The position numbers and the translations under genes were made by a program. Source: Anastrepha obliqua (taxonomy: Eukaryota > Arthropoda > Insecta > Diptera > Tephritidae). Taken from it: a DNA stretch of 64,000 bases. A model generated the notes under the pieces. The model did not search any database and was not told where the DNA came from. It saw nothing but the letters and a program-made list of their open reading frames with translations. The number at the start of each line of letters is the position of its first letter. Position 1 is the stretch's first letter. Where the stretch lies: contig NC_072893.1 in NCBI RefSeq assembly GCF_027943255.1, positions 56,328,001 through 56,392,000 of the forward strand. Direction: 5' to 3'. Shown piece after piece: positions 1-11,778 of this stretch.

Positions 1-99
1 CATTTTTCTGGCAGAAAAATCGCATTGAGGGTTGAGGACTACGCTAAATTTTGGTGTGTCTGCGCTATTACCGCGATTACCCGCTACCTTTTGCTGGCG

Positions 100-310
100 C
101 CAGTGATGCTAGGGATAACTGCGTCTTTTTCTTTGTTTTTTGCTTGTTTTAGCAGCCCCAATGCAAATAATGCGCTGACTATTGCGCGGGAGGATGTAAA
201 GGATGGAAAGCGTAAGTTTTTGGGTGTGAGGAATAACCTCCGCTATTCGCTTCCACACTGCCCAGATAGACGAACTGCTCAATATCAGCGATTGACTCAT
301 TCGAATGGTT
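100..310 (-). pseudogene. LINE reverse transcriptase fragment (C-terminal part)
   Basis: On the minus strand a short stretch reads ADIEQFVYLGSVEANSGG. This resembles the segment just after the palm domain of RTE/CR1-type non-LTR reverse transcriptases, where a D/E-x-F-x-YLGS motif is conserved. The rest of the frame has no recognisable domain. It lies on the same strand as the RT fragment at 671-862, in the order expected for one decayed LINE that has lost DNA between the two blocks. The call rests on one motif, so a chance match is possible. Confidence 0.35.
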
Positions 311-670
311 AAAGGATCTCTCATCGGTATCGCATAGGTTTTGTTATTGCCATATTCACTTTTAAGCTCTCGCCAACAGCGCAAATTTCAGCAAGGGCTT
401 TTGGTTTCTTCTTAGTGCCATGCAGTGAGTGAGACAGGAAACAAATATCATCTTATATCGAAAATCAGGTAGCTCAACTTTGTGAAGGGATTCTATTCAA
501 TTCCAACCGAGGCTTTGTGATCAGTTTTACTTAAAACTCCATCCAGCTCTAATATGGAAAGCAGATGGAAGACAACACAGCCTCGACGCACCCCTTTCGT
601 GTATTCCAAATTTCTCGCTATCCAGACTCTGCATCAGTATAGAGTACTCAGATGAAGGTCGAAATTTTAA

Positions 671-862
671 CTAGAACGCCGTTATTTTGGCGCTTTCCAA
701 GTGGCATATCGCTCGCTCAAAGTATACAAAAAGTAAGAATAAAGGAGAGTGGCATTCAGCCGACTGTTCGATGATGATTCCGACGGTGCTGAAATGGAGA
801 ACGCAAGATCTGTATGGCCTGAAGCCATTCTGCTCTGTACTTAGCAAGGTGTTCAAAATCAA
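671..862 (-). pseudogene. LINE reverse transcriptase fingers/palm fragment
   Basis: The minus-strand frame contains EQNGFRPYRSC, then IIIEQSAE and LFLLFVYFERA. This follows the pattern of RT motifs 2-3 in RTE/CR1-type LINEs (Q-x-GFR-x-x-RSC, then the F-x-DFE-x-A motif A). The catalytic Asp of motif A reads Tyr here, so this copy is dead. Both ends are truncated. The minus-strand fragment at 58913-59335 belongs to a similar LINE type and shows the same GFR-x-x-RSC block. Domain type is fairly clear; the exact clade is not. Confidence 0.55.
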
Positions 863-1059
863 AAAAAAAAAATCGAAAAATTACGGTTGAGAATGATAAA
901 GGATAGAATTTTTAGTGATAGGGGCCATTTTGAGACCTTATACCTACGTCCATACCCAACATAGCGGTATTTAGACGTATACTCTTCAGTCATAATCCGA
1001 AGTCATTTAAAAACAGCCATTAGATCATTGCATTACATTGAAAGCAACCGTTTGATATG

Positions 1060-1450
1060 GCCTATCGGCTGGAGGACCCACCGGCCCATTATTTTTTAAA
1101 GACGAGGCTGGCGCTAATATAACAGTAAATGGTGAACGCTATTGCACCACTTTTTGATGCCGGAAATTGAAGATCTCCACAGCATTTGGTCACAATGAAA
1201 CGGCGCTACTTCAACTTATGGATTTACGTCATCGTTTCGGTGAGCAATTTATCTCCCATTTCGCAGCAGTGGATTGGCAACCAAGATCGTGAGATAACAC
1301 ACCTTTTGACTTTTATTTGTGGCACTACGTAAAGTCCTAAACGCTTTGTAGATACACCAGCGTCGATTGAGGCATTGGAGGTCAACATTTCTAAAGTTAT
1401 GCACGAGATGCCAACCGAAGTCCTCCAGCGAGTCATTCAAAATTGGTGTT
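1060..1450 (+). pseudogene. DD41D (rosa-type) transposase relic
   Basis: Across several plus-strand frames the text matches the catalytic half of DD41D transposases: a GP-x-FFKDEAGANITVNGERY-like stretch near 1085-1145, a W-Q-P-R-S block near 1275, and a DFYLW-like block near 1310. Stops and frameshifts break it throughout. It is closest in the window to the relic at 46440-46800, which shares an almost identical AAAGACGAGGCTGGCGC stretch. No TIRs are evident. It sits 200 bases upstream of a second, better preserved DD41D element. Family call is firm, limits are approximate. Confidence 0.7.
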
Positions 1451-1663
1451 CACTGAAACATTTGAAAAGGGTTATCTTAAAAAATAAATGTCACGAATGC
1501 TTCTACACAAAAATAAGAAAAATTTCCAAATCAATTTTAATTTTCGTTGTTTTATTTCAATTTAAAACCCGATGCCTTTAAATTGATCACTCCTTGCATT
1601 GTTAAAAGGGAGAATTTCCAAACAAAAATCAGCAATGATCCTAGAAAATGTGTGAAGGTTGGC

Positions 1664-2880
1664 TAAATTTTAAGGGCCGATGTTGAATGTAAACCACAAG
1701 ATGTTTTTTACTACCTTCCGATATTTTTCAATTTCAGACAAACTCAATTTGAACCATGGAAAGATACATAATAGAGCAACACGTTAAAGTTATTTAGGCT
1801 TATTGTGAAAACGGGCGTTCAAATTAAAATGCATATCGAGCACTTCGTGATTTTTTCGGTCAATTTAATTTGACGGAAAAATTTTGCAAAAGTTTGAGCA
1901 AACCGGGTCTGTAGGAGATGTGAAAACACCAGTGCATCCTCGTACAGCTCGTACTGCAGCTCGTGATAGTGTGGTTGAAGAGCCGTCCACCTCAACTCGT
2001 CGTCGTGTCCAACAATTGCACCTCTCATGCTCGTCGTTGATGAACATTATGCATTATGCAAGGTGCAATTGACGCAAGAACTAAAGCCTCTTGACCATTT
2101 CAAGCATCGTCAATGGTCAGAATGGTGGCAGGAAATGGCAACAGTGAATGACCAATTTTCGTATAAAATCATCTTCAGTGATGAGGCACATTTTCACCTT
2201 AGTGGATTCGTCAATAAGCAGAATTGCCGCATTTGGGCGAATGATAATCCAAGAGTGATTGCCGAAAAACCAATGCACCCACAAAGAGTGACTGTATGGT
2301 GCGGTTTATCGGCCGGCGGCATCATTGGGCCGTATTTTTTCCAAAATGAGGTCGGTCAGGGAGTTACTGTGAATAGTGTTCGCTATCGTGAGATGATAAC
2401 GAACTTTTTATGGCCCGAATTGGAAGATATGGATGTGGACGATATGTGGTTTCAACAAGACGGTGCCAATCGTCACACAACTAACGAAACAATGGCTCTT
2501 TTGCGCGAAAAATTTGATGGCCGAATAATCTCACGTCGTGGCGATGTCAATTGGCCGCCAAGATCGTGTGATTTGACACCGTTGGACTTCTTTCTTTGGG
2601 GTTATTTGAAAAAAAAGGTGTACGTCGATAAGCCAGCAACAATTCAAGAGCAAAAGGATGAGATAATTCGGCACATTAACGGCACATAGAACCTCAATTA
2701 TGCCTCAGCGTCATCGAAAATTTGACCATCGGATGCAGGTGTGCCGCCGAGACCATTTGGCCGATATTTTGTTCCATACGTAATTGAGCTATACCAATAT
2801 TATCATAATAAAGAGAAATGAGAATAATTTCCTAAACAAATTGTATTTTATTCAAAATCGACACCGGCCCTTGAAACTTA
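1664..2880 (+). mobile_element. DD41D (rosa-type) Tc1/mariner element with both TIRs
   Basis: The element is about 1.2 kb and has 21-bp terminal inverted repeats (1664-1684 and 2860-2880) that agree at 17 of 21 positions. Both share the core AAGGGCCG. The outermost bases are TA on each side, consistent with a TA target site. Between the ends lies one decayed transposase gene. TIR divergence and broken frames mark it as old. Confidence 0.9.
1756..2783 (+). pseudogene. DD41D transposase, broken
   Basis: This encoded a DDE/D transposase of the Tc1/mariner superfamily. The first Met (1756) starts MERYIIEQHVKVI, which looks like the family's N-terminal helix-turn-helix, and a stop follows after 13 codons. 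A DPSTSTRRR-like linker is visible near 1980-2010 as EPSTSTRRR. The catalytic core is open from about 2027 to 2689. It holds FSDEAHF (first Asp), QQDGAN (second Asp) and CDLTPLDFFLW (third Asp), with 41 residues between the second and third, which defines DD41D. A frameshift near 2690 moves the C-terminal RMQVCRRDHLADILFHT to another frame, ending at TAA 2781-2783. All three catalytic residues survive, but stops and at least two frameshifts make it a pseudogene. Confidence 0.88.
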
Positions 2881-4734
2881 ACCACACTTTATATGAAAAT
2901 ATTTCAGTTTTTGTTTTCAGTGGCAGAATCCCAATTTTGGATAAATAAATGAATAAAAAGTGGAATATTTTATTAACCATTCTTATTTTTTTTTAACCAT
3001 TTCATACAAACTAAATTTCTCTTAAAATTAGAAATCCATAATTACTCAAAAATATTATAGCCAAAAAAAAAATTTTTTAATTACGTGATTTCATTCGATA
3101 TTGGCCCCCCATTGTTACTCAGCCAATTAAAATTCAACGATAACCCCTCCAAAATAGTAATCACAGAAGAATTCAGCAGCATAATAAAATGAGTATGCTT
3201 GTGTTTGTATGTAAATACACTGGCTCTATTCAAAGAGCGGCCGCCAATGGGATCTAAACACAAATACAACTGAGCACATACAAAGAGACAAGCATTAGCG
3301 TGTGTGCATGTACTCGTATGGTGTGATTGGGAGCAATATCGACTCCCGCAAAAAACCAAAACTAAAACAAAAACAAATACACCATGTGAAGAGAAGTCTA
3401 AGCTTACAGTGAAGCTTAATTAGCACCTGGGTGCCTATTCGTATGTATTCTACGAATATGCATCTGTATCATTTGATCTGCCTGTAATTATACTTTTAAA
3501 TTGTTTGTATGTATGTCTTGTATGTTTCCTACGTTTTATTGTTTACTCGTGTGTATGGAAGTTGTAACTTAAAATTCAGTTGCTGAAAACCGAATAAAAT
3601 ATACTTATTTACATACACATGCACATTCTTACATAAGTATATGCGAAGTAAGTAAATTTTTCTATCAACATGGCTTACATTTGTATGCGCAAAGCAAATT
3701 GAAAGACCGAAAATTGTGAAACCACAAAGCAGATTAAATAAGATTAATGCAAATACAAGGTGCTGTACAAAGAATAATAAAATGGCCAACATCGAATAGC
3801 ATTAAAAATAGAGAAGAAGCAATTAACTAAAAACTTCAAAACATTTTCAACTGAATTTCGCATTTTTAATATGTAACTTGCGATTTTTGGTAATTTGAAT
3901 GCAGATAAGGTTACGATAATTAAAGAAAATTGATTTTCTGACATTTGTGGTCTATGTTTATGTATACAGAGCTTCATGTTTAAATGCAATTGAGGTGGTT
4001 GTATGAGAGATACTTAGATTTTAAGTCCAAATAGCTATTCACATCTAATTAAAGGTCTAAAAAAGTTTCATTTTATTTCGATTCTCTCACAAGGGTTTCA
4101 TTACTTACACATAGGCTATTTCTCCTTACGAAATGTTTCCCGCTAGGTGGTGTTGACTTCAAGATATATAAAGAACAACAATGTGGTCCGATTTCCACTC
4201 ATATTCAGCACATGTGAGCATACTCTGCATGGTGAAAAGATTTCAGAGGTTTGGCCAAGATCAGATCGTCAACCGGCTCTCAGCGTATATGAAATAATCA
4301 GCTGATGGGCTGACGTAATCTGGGTCATGACAACGGCTTCTTTACGAAAAAACTGAGATTGTGTTGGTGATATACCAAAAATTCAATACAGCCAAAACTC
4401 ATGTTGCTTCGTTGCCGTCCAATCAACGACTGATTGGACGAGTGTGTGGGAAATGTGTGGCATGGTAGCCGAAGTTACTCGCTCAATTTTGTTTGACACC
4501 ATAGCCTTGGTAGAGAAATAAAAGAAAAAAACACTCTTCTTCTTGACAATGCAAGTGTTTCTTTCGAACTAACTCTAACTCACGCCCAATCCTTCAGTAA
4601 GGGAAGTGGAGACTGCGATACAAAGGAAATAGTAGAGATTAGACTTAAAGTGTAAGAATTAAGTGTAACGAATTCAATCGCAATTTGTTTAATAAAAGTA
4701 ACAAATCTATAGTAAACAAAATTATAAACCCATC
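2881..4734. other. No gene seen
   Basis: AT-rich DNA with only short, unsupported frames. The one structured spot is a perfect 9-bp inverted repeat with a 5-base loop at 4417-4439 (GTCCAATCA / TGATTGGAC). Confidence 0.6.
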
Positions 4735-5790
4735 GGTAATCTATTATGAAAAAATAAAAAATCGATAGCAGAAATAAAAATCGATAATTAAAATTAAAAA
4801 ATCAATTATTAAATAAAAAAATCGAAAATCAAACAACCAAAAATAAATGAGAAAGCGACAACAAATCTTTAATATTTCAAATAAATTAAGTTTAGAAAAT
4901 CGATTATTAAAATAAAAAAATCGATAACTAAAATAAATAAACTCTATATTTAAAATAAGGAAATTGGTTTAATAATTTAAAAAAAAATATGAATTTAAAA
5001 AGAAAAATTTAAATAAAATAACCATAAATTAAATTTAAAAAATCTACAAATTTTCAATATTTAAAAGAAAAATCGATAATTAAAATAAAAAAATCGCTAA
5101 AAAATTAAGAATTTAAATAAAAGAACCGAAAATAAAATAACCAAAAATTAATACGAAATTGACAACAAATGTAAAATATTTAAAATTAAAAAATTGATAA
5201 TTAAAGTTAAAAGATCGATAGTTAAAATCAAAAAAATCGATTATTAAAAAAAACATTAATTACTAAAATTAAAAAAAGTAAAACTAAAATTAAAAAAACG
5301 ATAATTAAAATCAGGAGATCGGTAATTAAAATTTAAAAAATTAAGAACTTAGTAAAAGAATCGAAAATAAAATAACCAAAAATAAATTAGAAATTGACAA
5401 CAAAATTTTAATATTTAAATGAAAAAATCGATAATTAAAGAAATCGGTAATAAAAATTAAAAATATGAAGAATAAGACCGAAATAGTCGAATATAGAGGA
5501 AAGAAAATAGGAATCGATAAGAAAAATTAGAAACTAAATAACTGAAGTTAAAATATTTATAAAAATACAGAATTTATAATAATATATTAGCTATAAAAGT
5601 TATAATAAATCAATGACAAAACTTAATAAATTGAGAATAAAAACAAAAAAATCGATAACAAAACTTAAAAAATCGGTCATCAAAATTTAAAATCGATAAT
5701 TCATACAAAAAATCGGTAAGTAAAATTAAAAAAAAGGCGAATGCAAAACAAAACAATCCGAAAAAACATAAATAAATTAGAAATCGATAA
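4735..5790. repeat. Degenerate AT-rich tandem array with ATCGATAA core
   Basis: About 1 kb is built from repeated A-rich stretches punctuated by ATCGATAA. A longer landmark, AACCAAAAATAAAT followed by AGAAATTGACAACAAA, recurs at about 4835, 5139 and 5374. This suggests a higher-order unit of roughly 235-305 bp that has drifted. There is no coding potential. Confidence 0.75.
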
Positions 5791-5868
5791 CTATAGCTTA
5801 GCTATTTTTTAAACTCTACATAGTGAAAGTTTTTTTGCTTCCCGGCTTAAATTACTTTGCCTATGTAG

Positions 5869-6182
5869 GCCGCCGTAGTCTAATGAGTTGGTGCGCGACT
5901 ACCATACGGAGTACGTAAATTCGAGTCTCCGTGCATGAAACACCAAATTGAACCGACATTTTTTTTCTAATAGCGGCCACCTCTCGGCTGACAATGGCAA
6001 ACCTCCGAATGCATTTTCGCCATGAAAAAGCTCGTCATAAAAAATATATTCTGTTCGGAGTCGATTTAAAACTGCAGGTCCCTCCATTTGTGGAACAACA
6101 TCAAGACGGGCATATAAAAAATAGGAGGAGGAGCTCGGCCAAACATCCAAAAAGGGTGTAAGCGCCAATTATATATATATAA
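5869..6182 (+). mobile_element. tRNA-derived SINE, family A
   Basis: The 5' part looks like an RNA polymerase III promoter: an A-box-like TAGTCTAATGAG at about 5877 and a B-box-like ATTCGAGTC at about 5921. The body then runs through GCGGCCACCTCTCGGC and AGGAGGAGCTCGGCC and ends in GCGCCAATTATATATATATA. A second copy on the other strand at 50185-50495 aligns over nearly its whole length. This shows it is a dispersed element of about 310 bp rather than a tRNA gene. No clean target duplication was found for this copy. Confidence 0.77.
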
Positions 6183-7376
6183 TTCTTAAATTCACAAACT
6201 ACGTCCTAATAAAGAAGAAGAATGGGTTCAAAGTAAGTTGGTTATCAACACAAACTTCTTCAGATCTGGGTCTTAGCTCACATGGGAGCACTAGGGTAAG
6301 AGACATGAACCCTGCAACCAATTCCAGCACAGCCTGCTACCCAACTTGCCTACCGGTATAAAATGAGCAGACTTTTTTTTAATCAGCTAAGATCAAAGCG
6401 TACTCATTTTCAAAAGGTTTAGCAAGGTACATATCTCTCCTCTTACTAAACAGCTGCACTGCAGACAAATTGGCCCTTTGGTATTTTTTCGCTTTCAGTC
6501 TCCGCTTAATAGAATTTAAGATTAAAAAAAAATAATTAAAATAAAAAAATATTGCCAAATGAAAATAATAACTTTTACTTCTAATTACGAGTTTTATTAC
6601 CACCAAATTTCAATACAAAATATTAATTTGTTTTACGCACTTTCCGCCTTCCTGCATATTCCCTCTCACCACTTCTTCTCAAAAATAAACATCCAAGCTA
6701 AGCAAATGCTTTGCAATGAATTTAACGCTGCGACATAAATAAGAGACAATAAAAAGTAACACCAACAACACGAGACTAAATTGCATACGGAACATTCAAA
6801 ATGGCGGTCAACAAGTTGTCGCTGCAAATGCTGTAAACAACTTACAAATGTTGAATATTATAAAAAGAAATAAAACTTACCATAGATAGTACAAAAAAAA
6901 TGAAAAAAGCCAGAAATAAGAAAAATGCAAGAAAAAGTAGCATAAAAATTGGCAGAGAGCGTACAAAAGAAATCGTATCTAAATAAAGACTGGCGCATAA
7001 AAATGGTGAAAAAGTGGAAAATCTTGTATAGAAATTGCAACAACCAAAAGCAATATAAACAATGAAAGCAAGAACAGCAACAAGAGTAGTGAGCAAGTGG
7101 CGTTACATCGCGAGAGAAACATGAAACTTGCTGCTGCAATTCTAGCTGTTGTTGATATATGGAGACAACCGGCGAGCAAGTGACTGGCGCAAGTACAAAT
7201 CGGCTACACAAGCAACAACAACATAAATAAGAGAGTGCGTGCATACAGTGAAACCTGGAAATAGAGAAGTTTAAGTGAGCGGACAAATACAACTTTTTAC
7301 CAATAGTTCCGTTGCATACATCATCAGTATGACGAATATGTCGTGAGATAATGAGAGATGAGATGCAGGACATTAA
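6183..7376. other. No gene seen
   Basis: AT-rich DNA. A 171-codon minus-strand frame at 6858-7373 is low complexity (Cys, Phe and Ser runs read off GCA/GAA-type repeats on the other strand) and shows no domain. Confidence 0.55.
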
Positions 7377-8096
7377 ATAAAATAAGTTGAAATGAGATAA
7401 ATATGAAAAATTATATAAAGATTAGAGATTAGACAAGATATTATAAGTTAAGGTGAATACCAGCTAAGTTAAAATGAGAGAAAATTAATTAAGATAATAT
7501 AAATATGAAAGTAGATAAAAAGAGGAAATGATAAGATGAGATAAAACAAAATAGGATAAGATGGGATAAAAAAATAAGATAAGATGGAATAAAATAAGTT
7601 GAGATAAAATCAGATAAGCTAAGATGTGGTAAAATAAGATAAGACAAACTAAGATACATATCCGTTAAGATAAATAGAGAAAAAATAAAATGAAATAAAT
7701 AAAAGCTAAGATAAGGTAAGATGAGACAAAATAAGATCAGATAAGTTACAGTGAATATAAGCTAAGATAAGTACAGGAAAATAAGATAAGAAAGGAGATA
7801 AATATAAGGTAAGATGAGATGAGATAAGATAACATAAGATAAGTTAAGATAAATCGAGAGAAAATTAGATAAGATAAGATAAGCTAAGATAAGGCAAGAT
7901 GAGAGAAAATAAGATAAGTTACGGTAAATATAAGCTAAGATAAATCTAGAAGAAATAAGACAAGGTAAATATGAAATGAGATAAATATAAGTTAAGATAA
8001 GGTAAGATGAAACAAAATACTTTAAGATATGTTAAGGCTATTATTTAGATAAAATAAGATAAGTTAAGATAACACAAGATAAAATAAGATAAATTT
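7377..8096. repeat. Degenerate GATAA minisatellite
   Basis: About 720 bp made of imperfect AAGAT / AGATAAGATA / GCTAAGATAAG words, all on one strand and almost without cytosine runs. Longer words such as ATAAGCTAAGATAAG recur, so blocks were duplicated as well as single units. It runs directly into the family B SINE at 8101. Confidence 0.8.
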
Positions 8097-8100
8097 ACGG

Positions 8101-8451
8101 CAGCCTCGGTAGTCTAGCGTAGGTGCACTAACCTGCCATCCCAGAGGTTGTAGGTTCGAATCCCACGTAAAGCATGGTCTTGGCACTTTTCCAAACTTAC
8201 CTACATTCCTAGTTTCTAAAAACAAAAGAAAACAAAAAAAAAACCTTCCTCAACCCCAAAAAATCGTATCCTTCCAATCCTTACTACCAACTTACTAAGC
8301 ACCGACAGGTGGGCATTCCCACTATTTAGGATTGGTAGCGGCAGGCTAATCACCTACCCTGTGAGAAAGCAGAAAAAATTAACGAAACCAACGGAAGACT
8401 GAGTCTTGTCGATGCCCTATGCTCTCGAATGGAGTGAACAAGAAAAAAACA
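8101..8451 (+). mobile_element. tRNA-derived SINE, family B
   Basis: The head is strongly tRNA-like: an A-box-like segment GGTAGTCTAGCGTAGG (8108-8123) and a perfect B box GGTTCGAATCC (8152-8162). The tail half carries GACTGAGTCTTGTCGATGCC and CTCGAATGGAGTGAACAAG, then an A-rich end. That tail is repeated in reverse orientation at 15922-16045 and 24052-24139, which shows this is a mobile family. The head differs from SINE family A, so there are two separate tRNA-derived families here. Confidence 0.77.
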
Positions 8452-9571
8452 AACGTTATACAATAAGAGATAGTGTAAAATATTGGATACTCCACGAACT
8501 GACGGTTTCTGCGACTTTGTAAATACTTGGTATTTTGTACACTGATATCACGTTCCTAATCTCAATTTCCGCGGCACTTACAGATTCTCTGATGAAAGCG
8601 AAAAGGTCGTTGCTAACTGCATTGCTAACAGTCATAGAACCAACTATACTTAAAAAAACAAGTTTTGAGTCTAGATGCTGATCCAGCTAAGGGCGGATTT
8701 ATTCAGATAAAATGTGCTGAGTCATCTCATTGTCTTACAGACATGGTCGGTATGCCTTTCTGAGCTTTCTTAAGTCGTCCCTCCTCATCAACCAGCTTCT
8801 CGCTAAAGAAATATGCCACTAGGTAGGTTAGATGACAAAAGTGCCACGGATGCATTACAAGACAAGAACTAGAGTGTCGTTTTGATACCATAATGTAGGC
8901 TATGTCCCTCTAAAAAGGTATACAAAAAGTTGCTTTTACTTTCGACTCTCTGGACTTTAAACATCAAGGCACTCAAAATTCGTGGACATTTCGGCATGGG
9001 AAGGCTATTGAGTGAACATTTCGGTATGTGAACACTCTTGATTATATGAATCAAAGATTTAGTTTTAAATTTATTAAGAGGTCGCTATATAAAAATTCGT
9101 TGGTACACATTTTACTGTATTTAGAATTGATCTTAGAACTTTACTTCGCTATATCTTTGGTCCATCTTTGTAGAAAAACTTCGCTTGACCGAGCTTTAGC
9201 CGAACATTTCAATCAATTTTGCTAACAAAGGAAAAAATTATGTAGGAAAATATCGATATGCGCCTCCATCGGATGTGGGTAGGCCGCAATTGTTCCGCGC
9301 CGCGGGTCAGCTCTATACCGATAGATAGTGCCGTTATTAAGGAGAATATGCCAATAAACTTGGTTTTTACATTGGAATTGTAATTACTGCAAAATTATTA
9401 CACCCTGTGTATTAAATAATTACTACTTTTCTGCTTTTGTATGAAAAAAAAAATACTGAATTTTTAAATAGTCTAATTTGTATAAAGTTTTTCGGTATAA
9501 TGAGGTTCGATTTAAAGAGGTCCGCTATATCTTAATCTCTCCACATATCTAGTTATGGGTATGCATGTATG
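8452..9571. other. No gene seen
   Basis: Mixed-composition DNA with no convincing domain. A minus-strand stretch near 8560-8700 faintly recalls a LINE C-terminal end, but it is too weak to annotate. Confidence 0.45.
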
Positions 9572-9573
9572 TA

Positions 9574-10197
9574 TCGGGTGTTTTTTTTTAGCGGCATGAG
9601 AACTATCGGCGTTTATAACTATGGTTTGAAAGCTGAGAATGCAAAACTATGTTGCCATTTCTATTAGGCGGTAAGGTTTTGCACGGCATCATGAATCGTT
9701 TAACGCCAGAAAAACGCTTCCAAATTGTGGAAATTTACTTTGAAAAAACAAAAAAATAAATAAATAAATCTCTTAGCGAAATTCATAGAGCACTGGCGGT
9801 ATGACCGAACCAAATTTCTTTCGATAGGAGGGTGGAACTATTACGGTGAATGGCGATCACTATAGGATTTTTTGCTTCCAAAAAGTAATCAGCTAAACAT
9901 TGACATTTAGGCCCAACAAGGTGGTGAAACTTGCTATGCAGCGCCCTTAACAGACGATTTATTGCAATATTCAAGCCACCATTGACGCCACACGGCTAGA
10001 TTTATTGGAAAAAGTAGTCAAGAATTCGGCTGATCGAATGGATCATATAACTCGTAGCGGCGGCGGACATATGCCGGATATTATGCAAAAAAAATCCTTT
10101 GCAGTTATCTACCATATTGTGGTAAAAAAATTCATTCCTACAGAATTTCTGTTTTGTATTATCATTTTAAGTCCTCAAGCTCTAAAAAAACGCCCGA
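9574..10197 (+). mobile_element. Internally deleted DD41D element (MITE-like)
   Basis: This 624-bp element is flanked by TA on both sides. Its TIRs are TCGGGTGTTTTTTTTTA at 9574 and, inverted, TCGGGCGTTTTTTTA ending at 10197. Inside, an N-terminal piece MNRLTPEKRFQIVEIYFEK starts at about 9691 and a HRALAV-like piece follows. The text then jumps to VNGDHYR near 9850 and ends with RMDHITRSGGGHMPDI near 10040-10080. The central catalytic part is missing or scrambled, so it could move only with a transposase supplied elsewhere. Confidence 0.85.
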
Positions 10198-11485
10198 TAT
10201 AACTACATGCATACTTACATGCCTCTTCCATACAGCTCAATTTGTGCTAGTTACGGCATGGCACTTATTTATTTGTCCGACAACCTGCCTCCACCACACA
10301 CACACCCCCTGCGCTCTTCGGCTGAGTGTCGCCTGCAAGCCACGCATCTACAAACACACAAAGGCGCATAGCGCCATCACTCGCTTACGCACTGCGAAAT
10401 CAAATTTCATTACAACTAAATGACACATACTTACATGCGTATACACACACACCCACACACACATACGCATAGTTTATTTAATTTTCAACAATTTTCCATT
10501 CATTTTTGCATTCTGCTCATTGCCAAGCGGTGTATGTAGATACTTACATTTGTGTGTACGTATATATGTATGTACATTTGTAGAACGCGGCACTATTTCG
10601 TTGTTTATTGTCGAAAATGTAATGAGAAAATTTATGCTTATGGGTTTACGACGATCGTAAATGTGATCGAATGTCAGCGTTTTGCAAATGAATTGTGTAA
10701 GTTATGGAAGTTTAACAGTTACGAGTATTTTTGTTGTTGTTGTTGTTGTAAAATGTGCTTATTTTTTATGTGTATTGGTTGATTGCTCTCAGAAATTTCG
10801 AGTTCACGCAATTTGAAAGCGATAAGCAGCTGTGTTGGAAATTTCAGTGAAGCAATTCGAGTTTTAATTAAGTTTTATATTACAAGTTTGATCTGAAATT
10901 TAGTCTGAAATTAATTGGTTAAATATTTACGAAGACTTGTTGTTGCACTTCCACGCAAATACAGTTTCAGTTATACAGACTTGTTTATCTACTTGTAATT
11001 TAAAAATATCGCAATGCAAATATGTCGGAGTAGCAACTCTTCGAGTTCATGGGAATCATATTCAATATTCGATAAACAGTTATTTCAAATAATTAAATAT
11101 TTATGTAACAAATTTGATATCATAAAATCAAAATAAAACAAAAACAAAAACGACAAAAACTTCCTCTAAATTTATATTTTTCCTGAAATGAAAGCGACTT
11201 TTTACGGCTCAGGAGTGAAGAAAAATTCTATGAAATATAAAGGCGTGAAAGCACTTCGTAACGGAAATTATAGTTTATAACTAATAGTTCATAGAATTAT
11301 AGGTTATTTGCGCATCAGCGCCAGGTTATTGATATAAAAGAATAGCTGAAATAGCTAAAATAATAACTTACCTAAATTCTAAAATTCACTCAAAAGTTCT
11401 AAAACATCTCGTTGAAATTGCAAACGTTTTCCACACTGGATGCTATTAGAGGGCTCGAGCGCTCAGATCATACCGAAGATTCCTA
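10198..11485. other. No gene seen; CA/CATA microsatellites
   Basis: Short CA-rich repeats lie at about 10441-10470 and a (TTG)n run at about 10731-10750. The remaining frames show no domain. Confidence 0.55.
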
Positions 11486-11489
11486 TAAC

Positions 11490-11777
11490 GCATGGGCAAG
11501 GTAACCGATTCCAAGTGCATACATATACTGCGAAGCACCGTACGATGACGCCGAACACATGTTCTTTAATAGCGTCAGATGCCTCGCGAAAGGAAATGCT
11601 CTGAGGGAACAAATTGGTGACATCGCACCGAGCAACATAATCAGCAAAATGATCGAACGCGGGGACAGCTGGAACGCGGTAAAGAAATACATCGAGAGGG
11701 GGAAAAAAAGATTAACCTCCACACAGTGCAACAAAGCGAAGTCCCATAGGCAGAGATACAAGAAAACAAGCCTATAG
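11490..11777 (+). pseudogene. R1-clade-like LINE, C-terminal end of reverse transcriptase protein
   Basis: The plus frame reads YCEAPYDDAEHMFF, followed by IGDIAPSNIISKMIERG and SWNAVKKYIERG. This matches the C-terminal cysteine/histidine region and tail of R1-clade polymerase proteins (C-x-Y-C ... DDAEH ... F-x-C ... W). The cysteine expected after MFF is Ser here. The frame stops at 11775-11777, next to the ATG of the jockey-clade Gag in another frame. Nothing of the catalytic RT remains upstream. It is most simply the truncated tail of an older LINE beside which the jockey element inserted. Confidence 0.55.
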
Positions 11778-11778
11778 C

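Noticed and set aside
4417..4439. Perfect 9-bp hairpin as a terminator or small RNA
   Set aside because: Isolated hairpin without a T-run or neighbouring gene; expected by chance at this scale.
6858..7373. 171-codon minus-strand open frame rich in Cys, Phe and Ser
   Set aside because: Low-complexity translation of repeated CAACAA/GAAAAA-type DNA; no domain.
8101..8175. Possible functional tRNA gene
   Set aside because: A and B boxes are good, but the cloverleaf does not close and the sequence continues into a dispersed repeat tail; called SINE.
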